Source: Psychroserpens sp. SPM9
GTDB lineage: Bacteria; Bacteroidota; Bacteroidia; Flavobacteriales; Flavobacteriaceae
NCBI RefSeq assembly: GCF_025153525.1
Contig: NZ_JANZNR010000002.1
Span: 310,001 to 374,000, forward strand
Length of the DNA: 64,000 nucleotides
Direction of reading: 5' to 3'
This document shows, one piece after another, positions 1 to 8,992 of the stretch. The position numbers were made by a program, and so were the translations under genes. The notes under the pieces are model-generated. The model ran no database searches. It was not told the origin of the DNA and saw nothing but the letters and a program-made list of their open reading frames with translations. Position 1 is the stretch's first letter; the number at the start of each line of letters is the position of its first letter.

Positions 1-416
1 TCAAAGCTTTTGCTTCTATAGATTTCGCCGCCTTTTGAAATTTCTAAAAAGGCCGCAGGAGCAGCATCATGATGATGTGTTTTAGAAGGCGCTTCATAAT
101 CTGAAAGAGCGGTTTCGTCTATGGCACTCAACAATTGGATAAATGCCTCTTTTTCTTCCTTCGGAATTAAACGCGTTGTGATAGCCTTTAAGTTATAATC
201 GTTCGTATATTTTATAGAATCACCTTCTATCCATATTTGCAAATAAAAGCCTCTTGTGGACGCACGATAACTAGTGATTTCATGGTCTTGAAGTCTCATT
301 TCTGAAGCTTGTAGCGTCAATTCTGAAGATGCCTCATGAGTTCCCATCTGTGCTTTCTTTTGATCACATTCCTTTGCCGAAATTAGCATAACGAATAAAC
401 ATATTATGAGTTTCAT
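1..416 (-). CDS. Hypothetical exported protein, 3' end beyond window
   Basis: An open frame starts at an ATG at 416 and is still open at the window edge, giving 138 visible codons. The N-terminus (MKLIICLFVMLISAKEC) is a short basic and hydrophobic segment ending in a cysteine, as in lipoproteins, but the residue before the cysteine is Glu rather than a small residue, so lipidation is uncertain. The rest is soluble and polar, with a His-rich patch (THHHDAAPA) near the visible end. I do not recognise the family. It lies about 50 bases beyond the stop of sufS on the same strand and could be cotranscribed with it. Confidence 0.7.
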   Translation of the reverse strand, partial: MKLIICLFVMLISAKECDQKKAQMGTHEASSELTLQASEMRLQDHEITSYRASTRGFYLQIWIEGDSIKYTNDYNLKAITTRLIPKEEKEAFIQLLSAIDETALSDYEAPSKTHHHDAAPAAFLEISKGGEIYRSKSF

Positions 417-467
417 ACCTTTTAGCTTTTAGTGTTTACAGTAATATTACAAAAAAGAAGCCAAACT

Positions 468-1688
468 TTAAGACAGCATCATTTTTGCTTTCTTAACACC
501 TGAAATTAAAGCGTCTATTTCGGCTTTAGTATTGTAAAATGCAAAGGAGGCTCTAACGGTTCCTGGAATATTGAAAAAATCCATAATAGGTTGAGCACAA
601 TGGTGTCCTGTTCGAACCGCAATACCCATTTTGTCCAATATGGTTCCTACATCGTATGGATGAATATCTTTCAGATTAAAAGAAATTACCGATGTTTTGT
701 TTTTTAAATCTTTTGGACCAATAATCTCCAAGCCTTCAATTTCTAGCAACTGTGCTGTGGCATATTCTAAAAGTTCATGCTCATAGCGTGAAATTGCATC
801 AAAGCCAATGGCATTCATATAATCTACAGCAGCTCCAAAGGCAATTCCGCCACAAATATTAGGCGTTCCTGCTTCAAATTTATGAGGCAAACCAGCATAG
901 GTCGTTTTTTCAAAAGACACCTGATCTATCATTTCGCCACCACCTTGATAAGGTGGTAATTTATCGAGCCATTCTTCTTTTCCGTACAGAACACCAACAC
1001 CTGTTGGTCCACACATTTTATGAGCAGAAGCTACATAAAAATCAACATCGAGCGCCTGAACATCGGGTTTGATGTGCGGACACGATTGTGCGCCATCAAT
1101 AAGAACAGCGGCACCAACTTCATGGGCTTTTTGAATGATGGTTTCAATAGGATTAATGGTACCTAAGGCATTCGAAATATGGTTGACAAACACTAGTTTT
1201 GTACGTTCTGAGAGCAGTGCTTCATAAGCATTCATTATTAACTCACCATCAGTAGTCATAGGAATGACTTTTAAAGTCGCTCCTGTTCGCTCACATAACA
1301 TTTGCCAAGGCACAATATTACTATGGTGTTCTAATGCCGATACTATAACCTCATCATGCGCATCTAACAAGCTGGTAAAACCATTAGCCACTAAATTAAT
1401 ACCATGTGTTGTCCCAGAGGTTAGTAGTATTTCATAGCTATGCTTGGCATTAAAATGCTGTTGAATTTTAAGTCGGGCATCTTCGTATAAATCGGTGGCC
1501 TCCTGACTTAAAGTATGAACACCTCTATGAATATTAGCATTGTAATTTGAATAATAATCTACAATCACATCAATCACTTGTTGTGGTGTTTGTGAGGTTG
1601 CGGCATTATCAAAATATACTAAAGGCTTTCCGTTGACCTGTCTGTTAAGGATAGGAAAATCTGCTCTAATGTTATCAATATTTATCAT
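468..1688 (-). CDS. sufS: Cysteine desulfurase SufS
   Basis: A 406-residue class-V aminotransferase-fold, PLP-dependent enzyme that takes sulfur from L-cysteine for iron-sulfur cluster assembly in the cytoplasm. The PLP lysine is Lys224 in SAHKMCGPTG, and the persulfide-forming cysteine is Cys364 in RTGHHCAQP. These positions and the short active-site loop are typical of the SufS (group II) type, and the length is normal. It is the last suf gene, but unlike sufABCD it is separated from sufD by a plus-strand cassette at 1797-4378. A perfect -7 box (TAATTTTG) lies on its strand 6 bases before the ATG, so it probably has its own promoter and almost no leader. Function is secure from motifs and context. 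Confidence 0.96.
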   Translation of the reverse strand: MINIDNIRADFPILNRQVNGKPLVYFDNAATSQTPQQVIDVIVDYYSNYNANIHRGVHTLSQEATDLYEDARLKIQQHFNAKHSYEILLTSGTTHGINLVANGFTSLLDAHDEVIVSALEHHSNIVPWQMLCERTGATLKVIPMTTDGELIMNAYEALLSERTKLVFVNHISNALGTINPIETIIQKAHEVGAAVLIDGAQSCPHIKPDVQALDVDFYVASAHKMCGPTGVGVLYGKEEWLDKLPPYQGGGEMIDQVSFEKTTYAGLPHKFEAGTPNICGGIAFGAAVDYMNAIGFDAISRYEHELLEYATAQLLEIEGLEIIGPKDLKNKTSVISFNLKDIHPYDVGTILDKMGIAVRTGHHCAQPIMDFFNIPGTVRASFAFYNTKAEIDALISGVKKAKMMLS

Positions 1689-1693
1689 AGATA

Positions 1694-1701
1694 CAAAATT
1701 A
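1694..1701 (-). promoter_or_regulatory. Putative -7 box of sufS
   Basis: TAATTTTG on the minus strand matches the Bacteroidota -7 consensus TAnnTTTG. It ends 5 bases before the sufS ATG (1688), so the transcript would start at or very near the start codon (leaderless or nearly so). No clear -33 element was recognised. Confidence 0.5.
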
Positions 1702-1796
1702 CAAGATGTTTATCTAATATGTCATTTATAAAAAAAAACTTATAAAATTTTTAGCATTTTGTTTGTATACATTTAAATAAAATGTATTTTTATCAC

Positions 1797-2135
1797 ATGT
1801 ATAGCAAAGAACTCACCAAAGGAACCTTACAACCTATTATATTAAAACTCGTAAACAGTCGAGATAAAATGTATGGTTACGAGATTACACAAGAAGTAAA
1901 AAAATTAACGTCTGGAAAAATAGATATTTCAGAAGGTGCTCTGTATCCAATTCTGCATAAACTAGAAGCTAAAGGTGTTTTAGATACAGAAAAAGTATAT
2001 ATAGGTAAACGTGTCAGAAAATATTATAAAGTCACCAAAGAAGGCAAGCAAATGGTAGCCGAAGTCACTAATGAAATACATGACTTTATCAAGACACTTC
2101 AACTAATTTTTAACTCAGAAAATATAACATCATGA
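1797..2135 (+). CDS. PadR-family transcriptional regulator
   Basis: A small winged-helix protein of about 112 residues. The PadR hallmark is clear: MYGYEITQEVKKL in the recognition region, then EGALYPILHKLEAKGVL and the wing (RKYYKVTKEGK). The family represses transcription as dimers, often of a membrane-protein gene next to its own. An in-frame ATG 15 bases upstream (1782) is possible, but MYSKEL is the usual N-terminus in this subfamily, so 1797 is preferred. The stop overlaps the next start (ATGA, 4 bases), which suggests translational coupling with the membrane protein that follows. First gene of a four-gene plus-strand cassette set between sufD and sufS. Likely autoregulated; target inferred only from linkage. 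Confidence 0.9.
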   Translation: MYSKELTKGTLQPIILKLVNSRDKMYGYEITQEVKKLTSGKIDISEGALYPILHKLEAKGVLDTEKVYIGKRVRKYYKVTKEGKQMVAEVTNEIHDFIKTLQLIFNSENITS

Positions 2136-2560
2136 TACTATCTGATCAACAAATTGAATTTATAGATAATAACTTAAAGCTTTATGGTGTGACATCTGAT
2201 GCATTGCGAGAAGATTTGCTCGACCACATATGCACCTTTATAGAAACCAATGAATCTCAAGATTTTGATTGTTTATATCAAGAAGCACTTCAGAAATTTG
2301 GTGGATATGCCAATTTTCAAAATTTACAGCGCGAAACTCACCTTCAACAACATGCTAAACAGATAGTTATGATAAATAAGTTGAAGTTTTCTGCTGGCTT
2401 TGTTGTCATTCTTCTGTTGGTTACAAGTTTAGTATTTCAAATGATGCAATGGCCTTACGCCAATGCTTGGTTACTAGGCGCAATACTCATCTCATTTTTG
2501 GTAATACTGCCAATTCATTTTTATGCTAGATATAAAAAATCAATCCATAAATTTTCTTAA
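2132..2560 (+). CDS. Small two-helix membrane protein with N-terminal helical domain
   Basis: 142 residues. Residues 1-80 are soluble and resemble the short helical prefix (DLLDHICTFIE, then YQEALQKFGGY) found in many membrane proteins encoded next to PadR regulators. Two hydrophobic helices follow (about 89-108 and 114-132), joined by a tight QWPY turn and ending in a basic tail (FYARYKKS). The C-terminal half resembles the product of the next gene (FQMMQWPY versus FEFLTWPY; IHFYARYKK versus VYFYQKYKQ), so the two are probably paralogous. ATGA overlap with the PadR gene. Function unknown; probably controlled by, or a partner of, the PadR regulator. Confidence 0.85.
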   Translation: MILSDQQIEFIDNNLKLYGVTSDALREDLLDHICTFIETNESQDFDCLYQEALQKFGGYANFQNLQRETHLQQHAKQIVMINKLKFSAGFVVILLLVTSLVFQMMQWPYANAWLLGAILISFLVILPIHFYARYKKSIHKFS

Positions 2561-2570
2561 ATCAACTACT

Positions 2571-2744
2571 ATGAAAAAATCATTCTACGTTCTCGGATTT
2601 ATTACCTTCTTCATTTTAGGTATTGGTGCCATGTTTGAATTTTTAACATGGCCTTATCGAGGTATAATTGTATTTGTAGGGTTTTTATTTTTAAACTTTG
2701 GGCTAATCCCTGTCTACTTTTATCAAAAATATAAGCAATGTTAA
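2571..2744 (+). CDS. 57-residue two-helix membrane protein
   Basis: Starts at MKKSFYVLGF rather than at an in-frame ATG 48 bases upstream (2523) that lies inside the previous gene. Two hydrophobic helices flank an FLTWPYRG turn, followed by a short basic tail (FYQKYKQC). The helix-WP-helix pattern is common in Bacteroidota membrane proteins, including the N-terminus of GldL, but no motility genes are nearby. It matches the C-terminal half of the preceding protein, as if only the membrane module had been duplicated. Its last 7 bases overlap the start of the hydrolase gene, suggesting coupled translation. Function unknown. Confidence 0.75.
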   Translation: MKKSFYVLGFITFFILGIGAMFEFLTWPYRGIIVFVGFLFLNFGLIPVYFYQKYKQC

Positions 2745-4378
2745 GAGCTTATTGTTTGCTAGCATTATGGTGTATATCTATTAAAAGTACTGCACAAAGC
2801 GAACCTAAAGTCAAAATCGATGCACTTTTACAAGAGTATGAAATACAAGATGCTCCTGGTTTGGCTATTAGAGTTCTTCAAGATACGACCATACTTTATT
2901 CAAGAGGAATTGGGAGTGCTAATTTAGATTATAATATCAAAAATTCGGATTCCACTATTTTTAGTCTTGCTTCCATTAGTAAGCAATTTACAGCTGCTGC
3001 AATATGGGCTTTAATACAAGAATCAAAATTAAATTTAGAGGATCCTATTACTTTGTTTTTTCCAGGCTTTCCCAGTTACGGAAAATCAATACAAATTAAA
3101 CACCTTTTAAACCATTCAAGTGGAATTAGAAATTATCACACCCTAATGCATTTATCTGGCTTTGATTATGATAAAAATTATTATGACAATTCTTATGTTC
3201 TTGAATTAGCTCAAAGACAAAAAAATCTCAATCATTTTCCAGGCGAAAAAATCACTTATTCAAATACAAATTACAACCTGTTAGCCTTAATAGTAGAACA
3301 AGTTTCAGGTCAAAACTTGGATACCTATCTGAAAACTAAAATTCTTAATCCGTTGGGTATGAAAAATACATTTGTAAAAGTTACTAGCGGAAAACCAATA
3401 AAAAATAGAGCTATAGGTTATCAAAAACAAGAAGACGGCTTTGTTTATAATACATCAAACCAGTTGAGTTATGGTGCAGGAAGTATGGGCAGTAATTTAA
3501 TTGACATGACACTATGGGCGCAAATGCTTAATGAGGAAACACCTAAGTTTAAAGACCTCGCTAAGTTTCTTAAAACTTCTGAAGTACTAGCTTCGGGTCA
3601 AGAAGCAACATATACAAGAGGTTTAATGCTTGATCATTACAAAGGGTTTAAAACCTTTAGTCATAGTGGTTTTGGTTTTGGTGGACAAACACAATTTATA
3701 TCTGTACCAGATAAAAAGATTAGTATTATTATACTTACAAATTTACAGTCTATAAACCCAACACCTATCGCTTATCAAATTCTAAATTTGTTCATAAGTT
3801 CTGAGGAAAAAGAGCTTATCGAAATAGATCCATTTGAGCCTTACGAACCTCAAAATTTGAATCAGTTTATTGGTGATTATATAGAAATTAATAGTGATAT
3901 GACCATGCAGATTTTAGTTGAAAATGACACACTAAAAGCGATGGGCTCTAAGGGAAAAACCAAAATACCTTTACTACAAAACAGCAGTAATGAGTTTGTA
4001 AGACATCATGCTCAAAATGTAAAATATAATTTTAAAAAAACACCAACCTACGATATGACTATTTCATTTGGAGGAACTCCTTTTTACTTTAAACGCATAA
4101 AACTTATAAAGCAAATCCCTAATCATTTAGAAGACTATACAGGCAATTATTTTTCGGAAGAATTGCAAGCAACATATCACTTTTTTATAGAAAATGATAC
4201 ATTAAAATTATCATATGCTCAACATGATACGATCACTCTACATCCAATACTAATTAACCAATTTGGTAATGGAGATAGGACTTTATACCATTTTATATCA
4301 TCAAATAATAATAATATCACTGGAATGTTATTGTCTTGCGACGGACAAGTAAGTAATATAGAGTTCGTTAAAGATTGA
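2738..4378 (+). CDS. Serine beta-lactamase-fold hydrolase (class C / PBP-like), exported
   Basis: 546 residues with a cleavable signal peptide (through about residue 19, STAQS). The N-terminal 350 residues are a beta-lactamase/penicillin-binding-protein fold: SISK carries the acylated serine and the lysine, YSN is the second motif, and HSGFGFGG replaces the KTG motif, as in AmpC-like esterases and D-aminopeptidases. About 190 further residues form a beta-rich C-terminal region of the type seen in family members with unknown substrate. It probably acts in the periplasm or at the surface on a peptide, ester or muropeptide; resistance activity should not be assumed. Last gene of the PadR cassette; its 3' end overlaps convergent sufD by 11 bases. 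Confidence 0.9.
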   Translation: MLRAYCLLALWCISIKSTAQSEPKVKIDALLQEYEIQDAPGLAIRVLQDTTILYSRGIGSANLDYNIKNSDSTIFSLASISKQFTAAAIWALIQESKLNLEDPITLFFPGFPSYGKSIQIKHLLNHSSGIRNYHTLMHLSGFDYDKNYYDNSYVLELAQRQKNLNHFPGEKITYSNTNYNLLALIVEQVSGQNLDTYLKTKILNPLGMKNTFVKVTSGKPIKNRAIGYQKQEDGFVYNTSNQLSYGAGSMGSNLIDMTLWAQMLNEETPKFKDLAKFLKTSEVLASGQEATYTRGLMLDHYKGFKTFSHSGFGFGGQTQFISVPDKKISIIILTNLQSINPTPIAYQILNLFISSEEKELIEIDPFEPYEPQNLNQFIGDYIEINSDMTMQILVENDTLKAMGSKGKTKIPLLQNSSNEFVRHHAQNVKYNFKKTPTYDMTISFGGTPFYFKRIKLIKQIPNHLEDYTGNYFSEELQATYHFFIENDTLKLSYAQHDTITLHPILINQFGNGDRTLYHFISSNNNNITGMLLSCDGQVSNIEFVKD

Positions 4379-5681
4379 ATCCTATATTTACACCTAATTT
4401 ATTAGCGATAATCTTGGTAATACGTTGTTTAATTTCAGGGATTTTAACCGAATCCAATACATTATTGCTAAAAGCAAACATCAATAAAGCTTTAGCTTCC
4501 TTTTCGGGAATCCCTCGAGATCGCATGTAGAACATAGCACTCTCATCTAATTGCCCAATGGTACAGCCATGAGAACACTTGACGTCATCAGCAAAAATCT
4601 CTAACTGAGGTTTCGTGTTTATAGAGGCTTTATCGCTTAATAAAATATTATTGTTCGCCTGAAAAGCATTGGTTTTCTGAGCAATTTTGTCAACAACGAC
4701 TTTTCCATTGAAAACACCTGTAGACTTATCAGCAAATATGCCTTTGTAATCCTGATGACTTTCGCAATTTGGCTCGATATGATGCACTAATGTATTGTGG
4801 TCAACATGTTGCTTATCGCCAATAATAGTCACGCCTTTTAAAGTAGAATCGATACGCTCACCTTCCTGATAAAAATTAAGGTTATTACGCGTAAGTTGAC
4901 CTCCAAAACTAAAAGTATGCACAGAAGCATGGCTTTCACGTTTTTGCTTGATAAATGTATGATCAACTAACGAGGCACTTTGCTTGTCATTCTGAATTTT
5001 ATAATAATCAACAATGGCACGTTTATTTGCAAAAACTTCGGTGACACTGTTAGTTAAAACCGGATGGTCTGTTAAACTTTGATGACGTTCAATAATTTGA
5101 ACATGAGAATTTTCATCTACCACAATCAAGTTACGCGGTTGTAAAAGTAAAGCCGATTCATTACCAGTTGAAAAATGAATAATCTGAATTGGTTTTTCAA
5201 CCACTTTATTTTTCGGAATATGAATATAGGCACCTTCTTGTGAAAATGCTGTGTTTAAAGAGGATAAACTGTCTTTAGTAGCCGCTTTATTGAAATAATT
5301 TTCAATCATCAAACGGTATTTTGGTTTAGTTAATGCTGCAGACATTAAACAAACATCAATCCCATCATGCGTTGTTTGAGATAAGTGAGAAGAATACTTT
5401 CCATCGACAAAAACCACTTTGTAGGTATCAATATCATGAATAAAATACTTCTTAATATCTCTGTATTCTAAGGCGTTTTCTTGCTTCGGAAACACACTGT
5501 AATCATGTTTTAATACCGTGTTTAATGAGGTGTATTTCCAGGCTTCATCACGTTTAGACGGAAATCCTTTATCTTCAAATGATTTCATAGCTTCACTTCT
5601 AACATCATGAACCGGAGTTTCATTATTAACCGTGTTCTCAAATGCCATAAATGACGATATTAATTTATCTTTTAAATCCAT
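4368..5681 (-). CDS. sufD: Fe-S cluster assembly protein SufD
   Basis: 437 residues, a normal SufD length. The SufB/SufD beta-helix core is recognisable from residues 130 onwards, with the conserved C-terminal stretch KCSHGCTIGQLDESAMFYM and the RGIPEKEAKALL helix. It partners SufB and SufC in the SufBC2D scaffold that builds iron-sulfur clusters. It lies 75 bases after sufC on the same strand. Its stop overlaps the end of the plus-strand hydrolase gene, so the usual continuation into sufS is interrupted here. Assignment as SufD rather than SufB rests on length, sequence and the presence of a separate complete sufB. Confidence 0.95.
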   Translation of the reverse strand: MDLKDKLISSFMAFENTVNNETPVHDVRSEAMKSFEDKGFPSKRDEAWKYTSLNTVLKHDYSVFPKQENALEYRDIKKYFIHDIDTYKVVFVDGKYSSHLSQTTHDGIDVCLMSAALTKPKYRLMIENYFNKAATKDSLSSLNTAFSQEGAYIHIPKNKVVEKPIQIIHFSTGNESALLLQPRNLIVVDENSHVQIIERHQSLTDHPVLTNSVTEVFANKRAIVDYYKIQNDKQSASLVDHTFIKQKRESHASVHTFSFGGQLTRNNLNFYQEGERIDSTLKGVTIIGDKQHVDHNTLVHHIEPNCESHQDYKGIFADKSTGVFNGKVVVDKIAQKTNAFQANNNILLSDKASINTKPQLEIFADDVKCSHGCTIGQLDESAMFYMRSRGIPEKEAKALLMFAFSNNVLDSVKIPEIKQRITKIIANKLGVNIGFNL

Positions 5682-5756
5682 TCTCTTTGTATCCTTTCTG
5701 CAAAAGCAGCACTATTTATTTGTACATTTATTCTAGATTCCTAATCAGAAACTGTA

Positions 5757-6506
5757 CTATACCAATTCTTGTTTAATCCAATCGTAACCCTTTTCTTCGA
5801 GTTCGTGCGCCAATTCTTTGGTTCCAGATTTAACGATTCGTCCTTCGTGAAGTACATGTACAAAATCTGGTACGATATAATCTAATAAACGTTGGTAATG
5901 TGTAATAACAATCACCGCATTGTCTTTGCTTTTTAGTTTATTAACACCATTAGCTACAATACGCAAAGCATCGATATCAAGACCTGAATCGGTTTCATCT
6001 AAAATAGCTAGTTTAGGTTCTAGCATTGCCATTTGAAAAATCTCATTACGCTTTTTCTCGCCTCCAGAAAATCCTTCATTTAAAGAACGTGATAAAAACT
6101 TTCTATCAATCTCTAAAAGTTCGGCTTTTTCACGAATCATTTTCAGCATTTCATTAGCTGGCATGTCGTCTTGCCCTTTAGCTTTTCTAGTTTCGTTAAT
6201 CGCTGTTTTCATGAAGTTTGTAACACTAACTCCCGGAATTTCAACAGGATATTGAAACGATAAAAAGATCCCTTTATGAGCACGTTCTTCGGCAGCGAGT
6301 TCATCAATATCCTCATTATCTAAAAGGATTTCTCCTTTAGTAACTTCATATTCTTCTTTGCCAGCAATCACAGAAGCTAAAGTACTTTTACCCGAACCAT
6401 TTGGCCCCATTATGGCGTGAACTTCACCAGCTTTAACTTCTAAATTAATGCCTCTTAAAATGGCTTTGTCTTCAACACTTGCGTGTAAATCATTTATCTT
6501 TAACAT
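5757..6506 (-). CDS. sufC: Fe-S cluster assembly ATPase SufC
   Basis: 249-residue cytoplasmic ABC-type ATPase. Walker A is GPNGSGKST, the signature is FSGGEKKR, and Walker B with its switch glutamate is LAILDETDSGLD; the D-E-T-D-S-G-L-D form is characteristic of SufC. ATP binding drives rearrangement of the SufBCD scaffold. It starts one base after the stop of the lipoprotein gene on the same strand and precedes sufD, so it is surely part of the suf operon. No anomalies. Confidence 0.97.
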   Translation of the reverse strand: MLKINDLHASVEDKAILRGINLEVKAGEVHAIMGPNGSGKSTLASVIAGKEEYEVTKGEILLDNEDIDELAAEERAHKGIFLSFQYPVEIPGVSVTNFMKTAINETRKAKGQDDMPANEMLKMIREKAELLEIDRKFLSRSLNEGFSGGEKKRNEIFQMAMLEPKLAILDETDSGLDIDALRIVANGVNKLKSKDNAVIVITHYQRLLDYIVPDFVHVLHEGRIVKSGTKELAHELEEKGYDWIKQELV

Positions 6507-6507
6507 A

Positions 6508-6945
6508 TTATTTGCTACCTACTTTTATAACTTCGTTTTCATTTAAATCTGGTGCAGTCACCTTCAATATTTCTTTTATTTCAATACGGTCTTCCCAACC
6601 TTCTGTTTCAGGGTCTTTTTTAAACATTCGCCCTCTTATAGTTACAGGAACCATATCGGTATCTTCCTGTTTATACGGTTTTGCAAGCGTGTTTAACTCC
6701 TGTAGTTTTTCGTCAATGACAAGACCATAAATCTTGGTGGCTGTTTGTAATACTGCAGCATTGTCTTTTTTAGAATAAATAAAATTCCCTTGAATAGCTA
6801 TGAGGCCATCGCTTTGCTTTAAAGTTTTGCCTTCTTCAGCAACGACTGCTTTTTCTTCAGATGTAACATCTGTGTCTTTTTTCTGATCGTCTTTACAGCT
6901 TATAAACGCTGTAAACATCATCATTAATACAAGTATTTTTCTCAT
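6508..6945 (-). CDS. Hypothetical lipoprotein encoded inside the suf operon
   Basis: 145 residues beginning with a lipoprotein signal (MRKILVLMMMFTAFISC, lipidated Cys17) and a charged KDDQKKD linker. The mature domain from about residue 50 has alternating strands (GNFIYSKKDNAAVLQTATKIYGLVI, given here in part) and ends in VTIRGRMFKKDPETEGWED followed by IEIKEIL, a small beta-barrel-like pattern that could be OB-like. No metal ligands are evident. It sits between sufB (10 bases) and sufC (1 base), so it is cotranscribed with cytoplasmic Fe-S assembly genes although its product is exported. Family and function not recognised. Confidence 0.85.
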   Translation of the reverse strand: MRKILVLMMMFTAFISCKDDQKKDTDVTSEEKAVVAEEGKTLKQSDGLIAIQGNFIYSKKDNAAVLQTATKIYGLVIDEKLQELNTLAKPYKQEDTDMVPVTIRGRMFKKDPETEGWEDRIEIKEILKVTAPDLNENEVIKVGSK

Positions 6946-6955
6946 ACTACTAATT

Positions 6956-8407
6956 TTAACCTACAGAACCTTCGAGACTAATTTCTAATAATTTTTGAGC
7001 TTCTACAGCAAACTCCATTGGTAATTTATTGAGTACCTCTTTGCTAAACCCGTTAACGATAAGTGCAATTGCTTTTTCGGTATCAATTCCTCTTTGGTTG
7101 CAATAAAAAATCTGATCCTCACCAATTTTACTTGTGGTGGCTTCGTGCTCTATTTGAGCCGATTTATTTTTTGCTTCGATATACGGAAACGTATGTGCGC
7201 CACATTCATTTCCCATCAACAAACTATCACATTGAGAAAAGTTTCTGGCATTATCTGCTCTGGAGCTAATCTGAACCAAACCTCTATAAGAATTTTGAGA
7301 TTTCCCTGCGGAAATTCCTTTAGAAATAATGGTTGATTTTGTGTTTTTTCCGAGGTGAATCATCTTCGTTCCGGTATCGGCTTGCTGGTAATTATTGGTC
7401 ACAGCAATGGAGTAAAATTCACCTACCGAATTATCGCCTTTCAATATACATGAAGGGTATTTCCAAGTTACAGCAGATCCTGTTTCTACTTGAGTCCAAG
7501 AGATTTTTGCATTGGTTTCACACAAGCCTCTTTTGGTTACAAAGTTATAAACACCTCCTTTACCTTCAGCATTTCCTGGGTACCAGTTTTGAACGGTAGA
7601 ATATTTAATTTCAGCATCGTCTAAAGCAATAAGCTCTACTACGGCTGCGTGCAATTGATTTTCATCACGACTTGGCGCTGTACAGCCTTCAAGGTAAGAA
7701 ACATAGCTCCCTTCATCGGCAATGACTAATGTTCTTTCAAACTGACCAGTACCTGCCTGATTAATTCTAAAGTAAGTTGAGAGCTCCATTGGGCAACGAA
7801 CTCCTTTAGGGATGTAGCAAAAACTACCATCACTAAACACAGCACTATTTAATGCTGCATAAAAATTGTCTTTTTGGGGTACAACTGTACCAATATATTT
7901 TTTAACCAGTTCTGGATGTTCTTTAATCGCTTCAGAAATACTCATAAAAATGATTCCTTTCTCGGCAAGTGTCTTTTTAAAAGTTGTCGCTACCGAAACA
8001 GAATCGACCACAACATCCATAGCTACTCCAGCTAGTTTCTTTTGTTCATCAAGAGAAATTCCTAACTTTTCAAAGGTTGCTAACAGCTCTGGATCTACTT
8101 CGTCTATGCTGTCATACTTCGGTTTACTGTTAGGTGCAGAATAATAAGAAATTGCTTGAAAATCTGGTTTTTGATAATGAACGTTTGCCCATTCAGGCTC
8201 GGTCATATCTTTCCAGACTTTAAAGGCTTCAAGTCTCCAATCTGTCATCCATTGTGGCTCTTCCTTTTTCTTAGAAATGGCACGAACAATGTCTTCATTT
8301 AGACCATTGGGAAACGTTTCTGATTCAATGTCTGTATAAAAACCATATTCATATTCTTTGGTTTTTAATTCTTCTCTTAAATCATCTTCTGTATACTTAT
8401 TGCTCAT
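6956..8407 (-). CDS. sufB: Fe-S cluster assembly protein SufB
   Basis: 483 residues, the usual SufB length. It shows the conserved N-terminal [13 protein letters not shown] and the core [25 protein letters not shown], then EKGGVYNF-like and C-terminal [20 protein letters not shown] stretches, with the conserved cysteines of the scaffold. SufB is the subunit that accepts persulfide sulfur and assembles the cluster in the SufBC2D complex. It lies 9 bases after the SufA-like gene and 10 bases before the lipoprotein gene in the same operon. Confidence 0.97.
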   Translation of the reverse strand: MSNKYTEDDLREELKTKEYEYGFYTDIESETFPNGLNEDIVRAISKKKEEPQWMTDWRLEAFKVWKDMTEPEWANVHYQKPDFQAISYYSAPNSKPKYDSIDEVDPELLATFEKLGISLDEQKKLAGVAMDVVVDSVSVATTFKKTLAEKGIIFMSISEAIKEHPELVKKYIGTVVPQKDNFYAALNSAVFSDGSFCYIPKGVRCPMELSTYFRINQAGTGQFERTLVIADEGSYVSYLEGCTAPSRDENQLHAAVVELIALDDAEIKYSTVQNWYPGNAEGKGGVYNFVTKRGLCETNAKISWTQVETGSAVTWKYPSCILKGDNSVGEFYSIAVTNNYQQADTGTKMIHLGKNTKSTIISKGISAGKSQNSYRGLVQISSRADNARNFSQCDSLLMGNECGAHTFPYIEAKNKSAQIEHEATTSKIGEDQIFYCNQRGIDTEKAIALIVNGFSKEVLNKLPMEFAVEAQKLLEISLEGSVG

Positions 8408-8416
8408 AAATCGTTT

Positions 8417-8746
8417 TTAAAGTGAGAATGATTCTCCGCAACCACAGGTTCTGTTAGCATTTGGGTTATTAAACACAAATCCAGCGCCATTCAATCCGCC
8501 AGAATATTCAAGGGTTGTACCTATCAAATACAAAAAGCTCTTTTTATCAACGATAATTTTAACACCATTATCTTCAAAGACTTTATCATCTTCTTGTTGG
8601 TCTTTATCAAACTTTAAATCATATGATAAACCAGAGCATCCACCGCTTTTTACACCAACTCTAATAAAGTCGGTCGTAGCGTTAAAGCCATCGTCATTCA
8701 TCAACTCAATGACTTTCTTTTTAGCTGATTCTGATACTTTAATCAT
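8417..8746 (-). CDS. sufA: A-type iron-sulfur carrier (SufA/IscA/HesB family)
   Basis: 109 residues. All three conserved cysteines are present: one in GGCSGLSYDLKF and two in the C-terminal CGCGESFSL. The family carries assembled Fe-S clusters from the scaffold to target enzymes. It is the first gene of the suf operon, with a -7 box about 117 bases upstream. Motifs alone do not separate SufA from IscA or ErpA; the name is based on operon position. Confidence 0.93.
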   Translation of the reverse strand: MIKVSESAKKKVIELMNDDGFNATTDFIRVGVKSGGCSGLSYDLKFDKDQQEDDKVFEDNGVKIIVDKKSFLYLIGTTLEYSGGLNGAGFVFNNPNANRTCGCGESFSL

Positions 8747-8862
8747 GTGTTTTATAGATTTAATCTGTTTTTACTGTAATGCTTTATTGTCAGATTTGTA
8801 TCTATTAAGTCTTCAACTTCTTCCTAAAAAACTTAAAAAAGAGGTTTTGTCTAAATAGATTG

Positions 8863-8870
8863 CAAATATA
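8863..8870 (-). promoter_or_regulatory. Putative -7 box of the suf operon
   Basis: TATATTTG on the minus strand is a perfect TAnnTTTG match. Transcription would begin near 8856, leaving a leader of about 110 bases before the SufA-like start codon, long enough to hold regulatory structure, although no clear hairpin was recognised in it. Confidence 0.55.
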
Positions 8871-8992
8871 CAACATAAGTCTATTTATACCATAGAACCT
8901 AACATTATATTAGCAAATGATGATATACGCAATTTTAATACTGAAATGACTTATCAATATTAGAATATAACACAGTGAAGTAAAGCGCTTAT

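Noticed and set aside
2738-4378. Antibiotic resistance beta-lactamase
   Set aside because: The third motif is HSG rather than KTG and a long non-lactamase C-terminal region follows, so a peptidase- or esterase-type hydrolase is more likely.
7063-7599. Overlapping plus-strand frames opposite sufB
   Set aside because: Antisense to a highly conserved gene; Cys/Trp-rich translations without any domain pattern.
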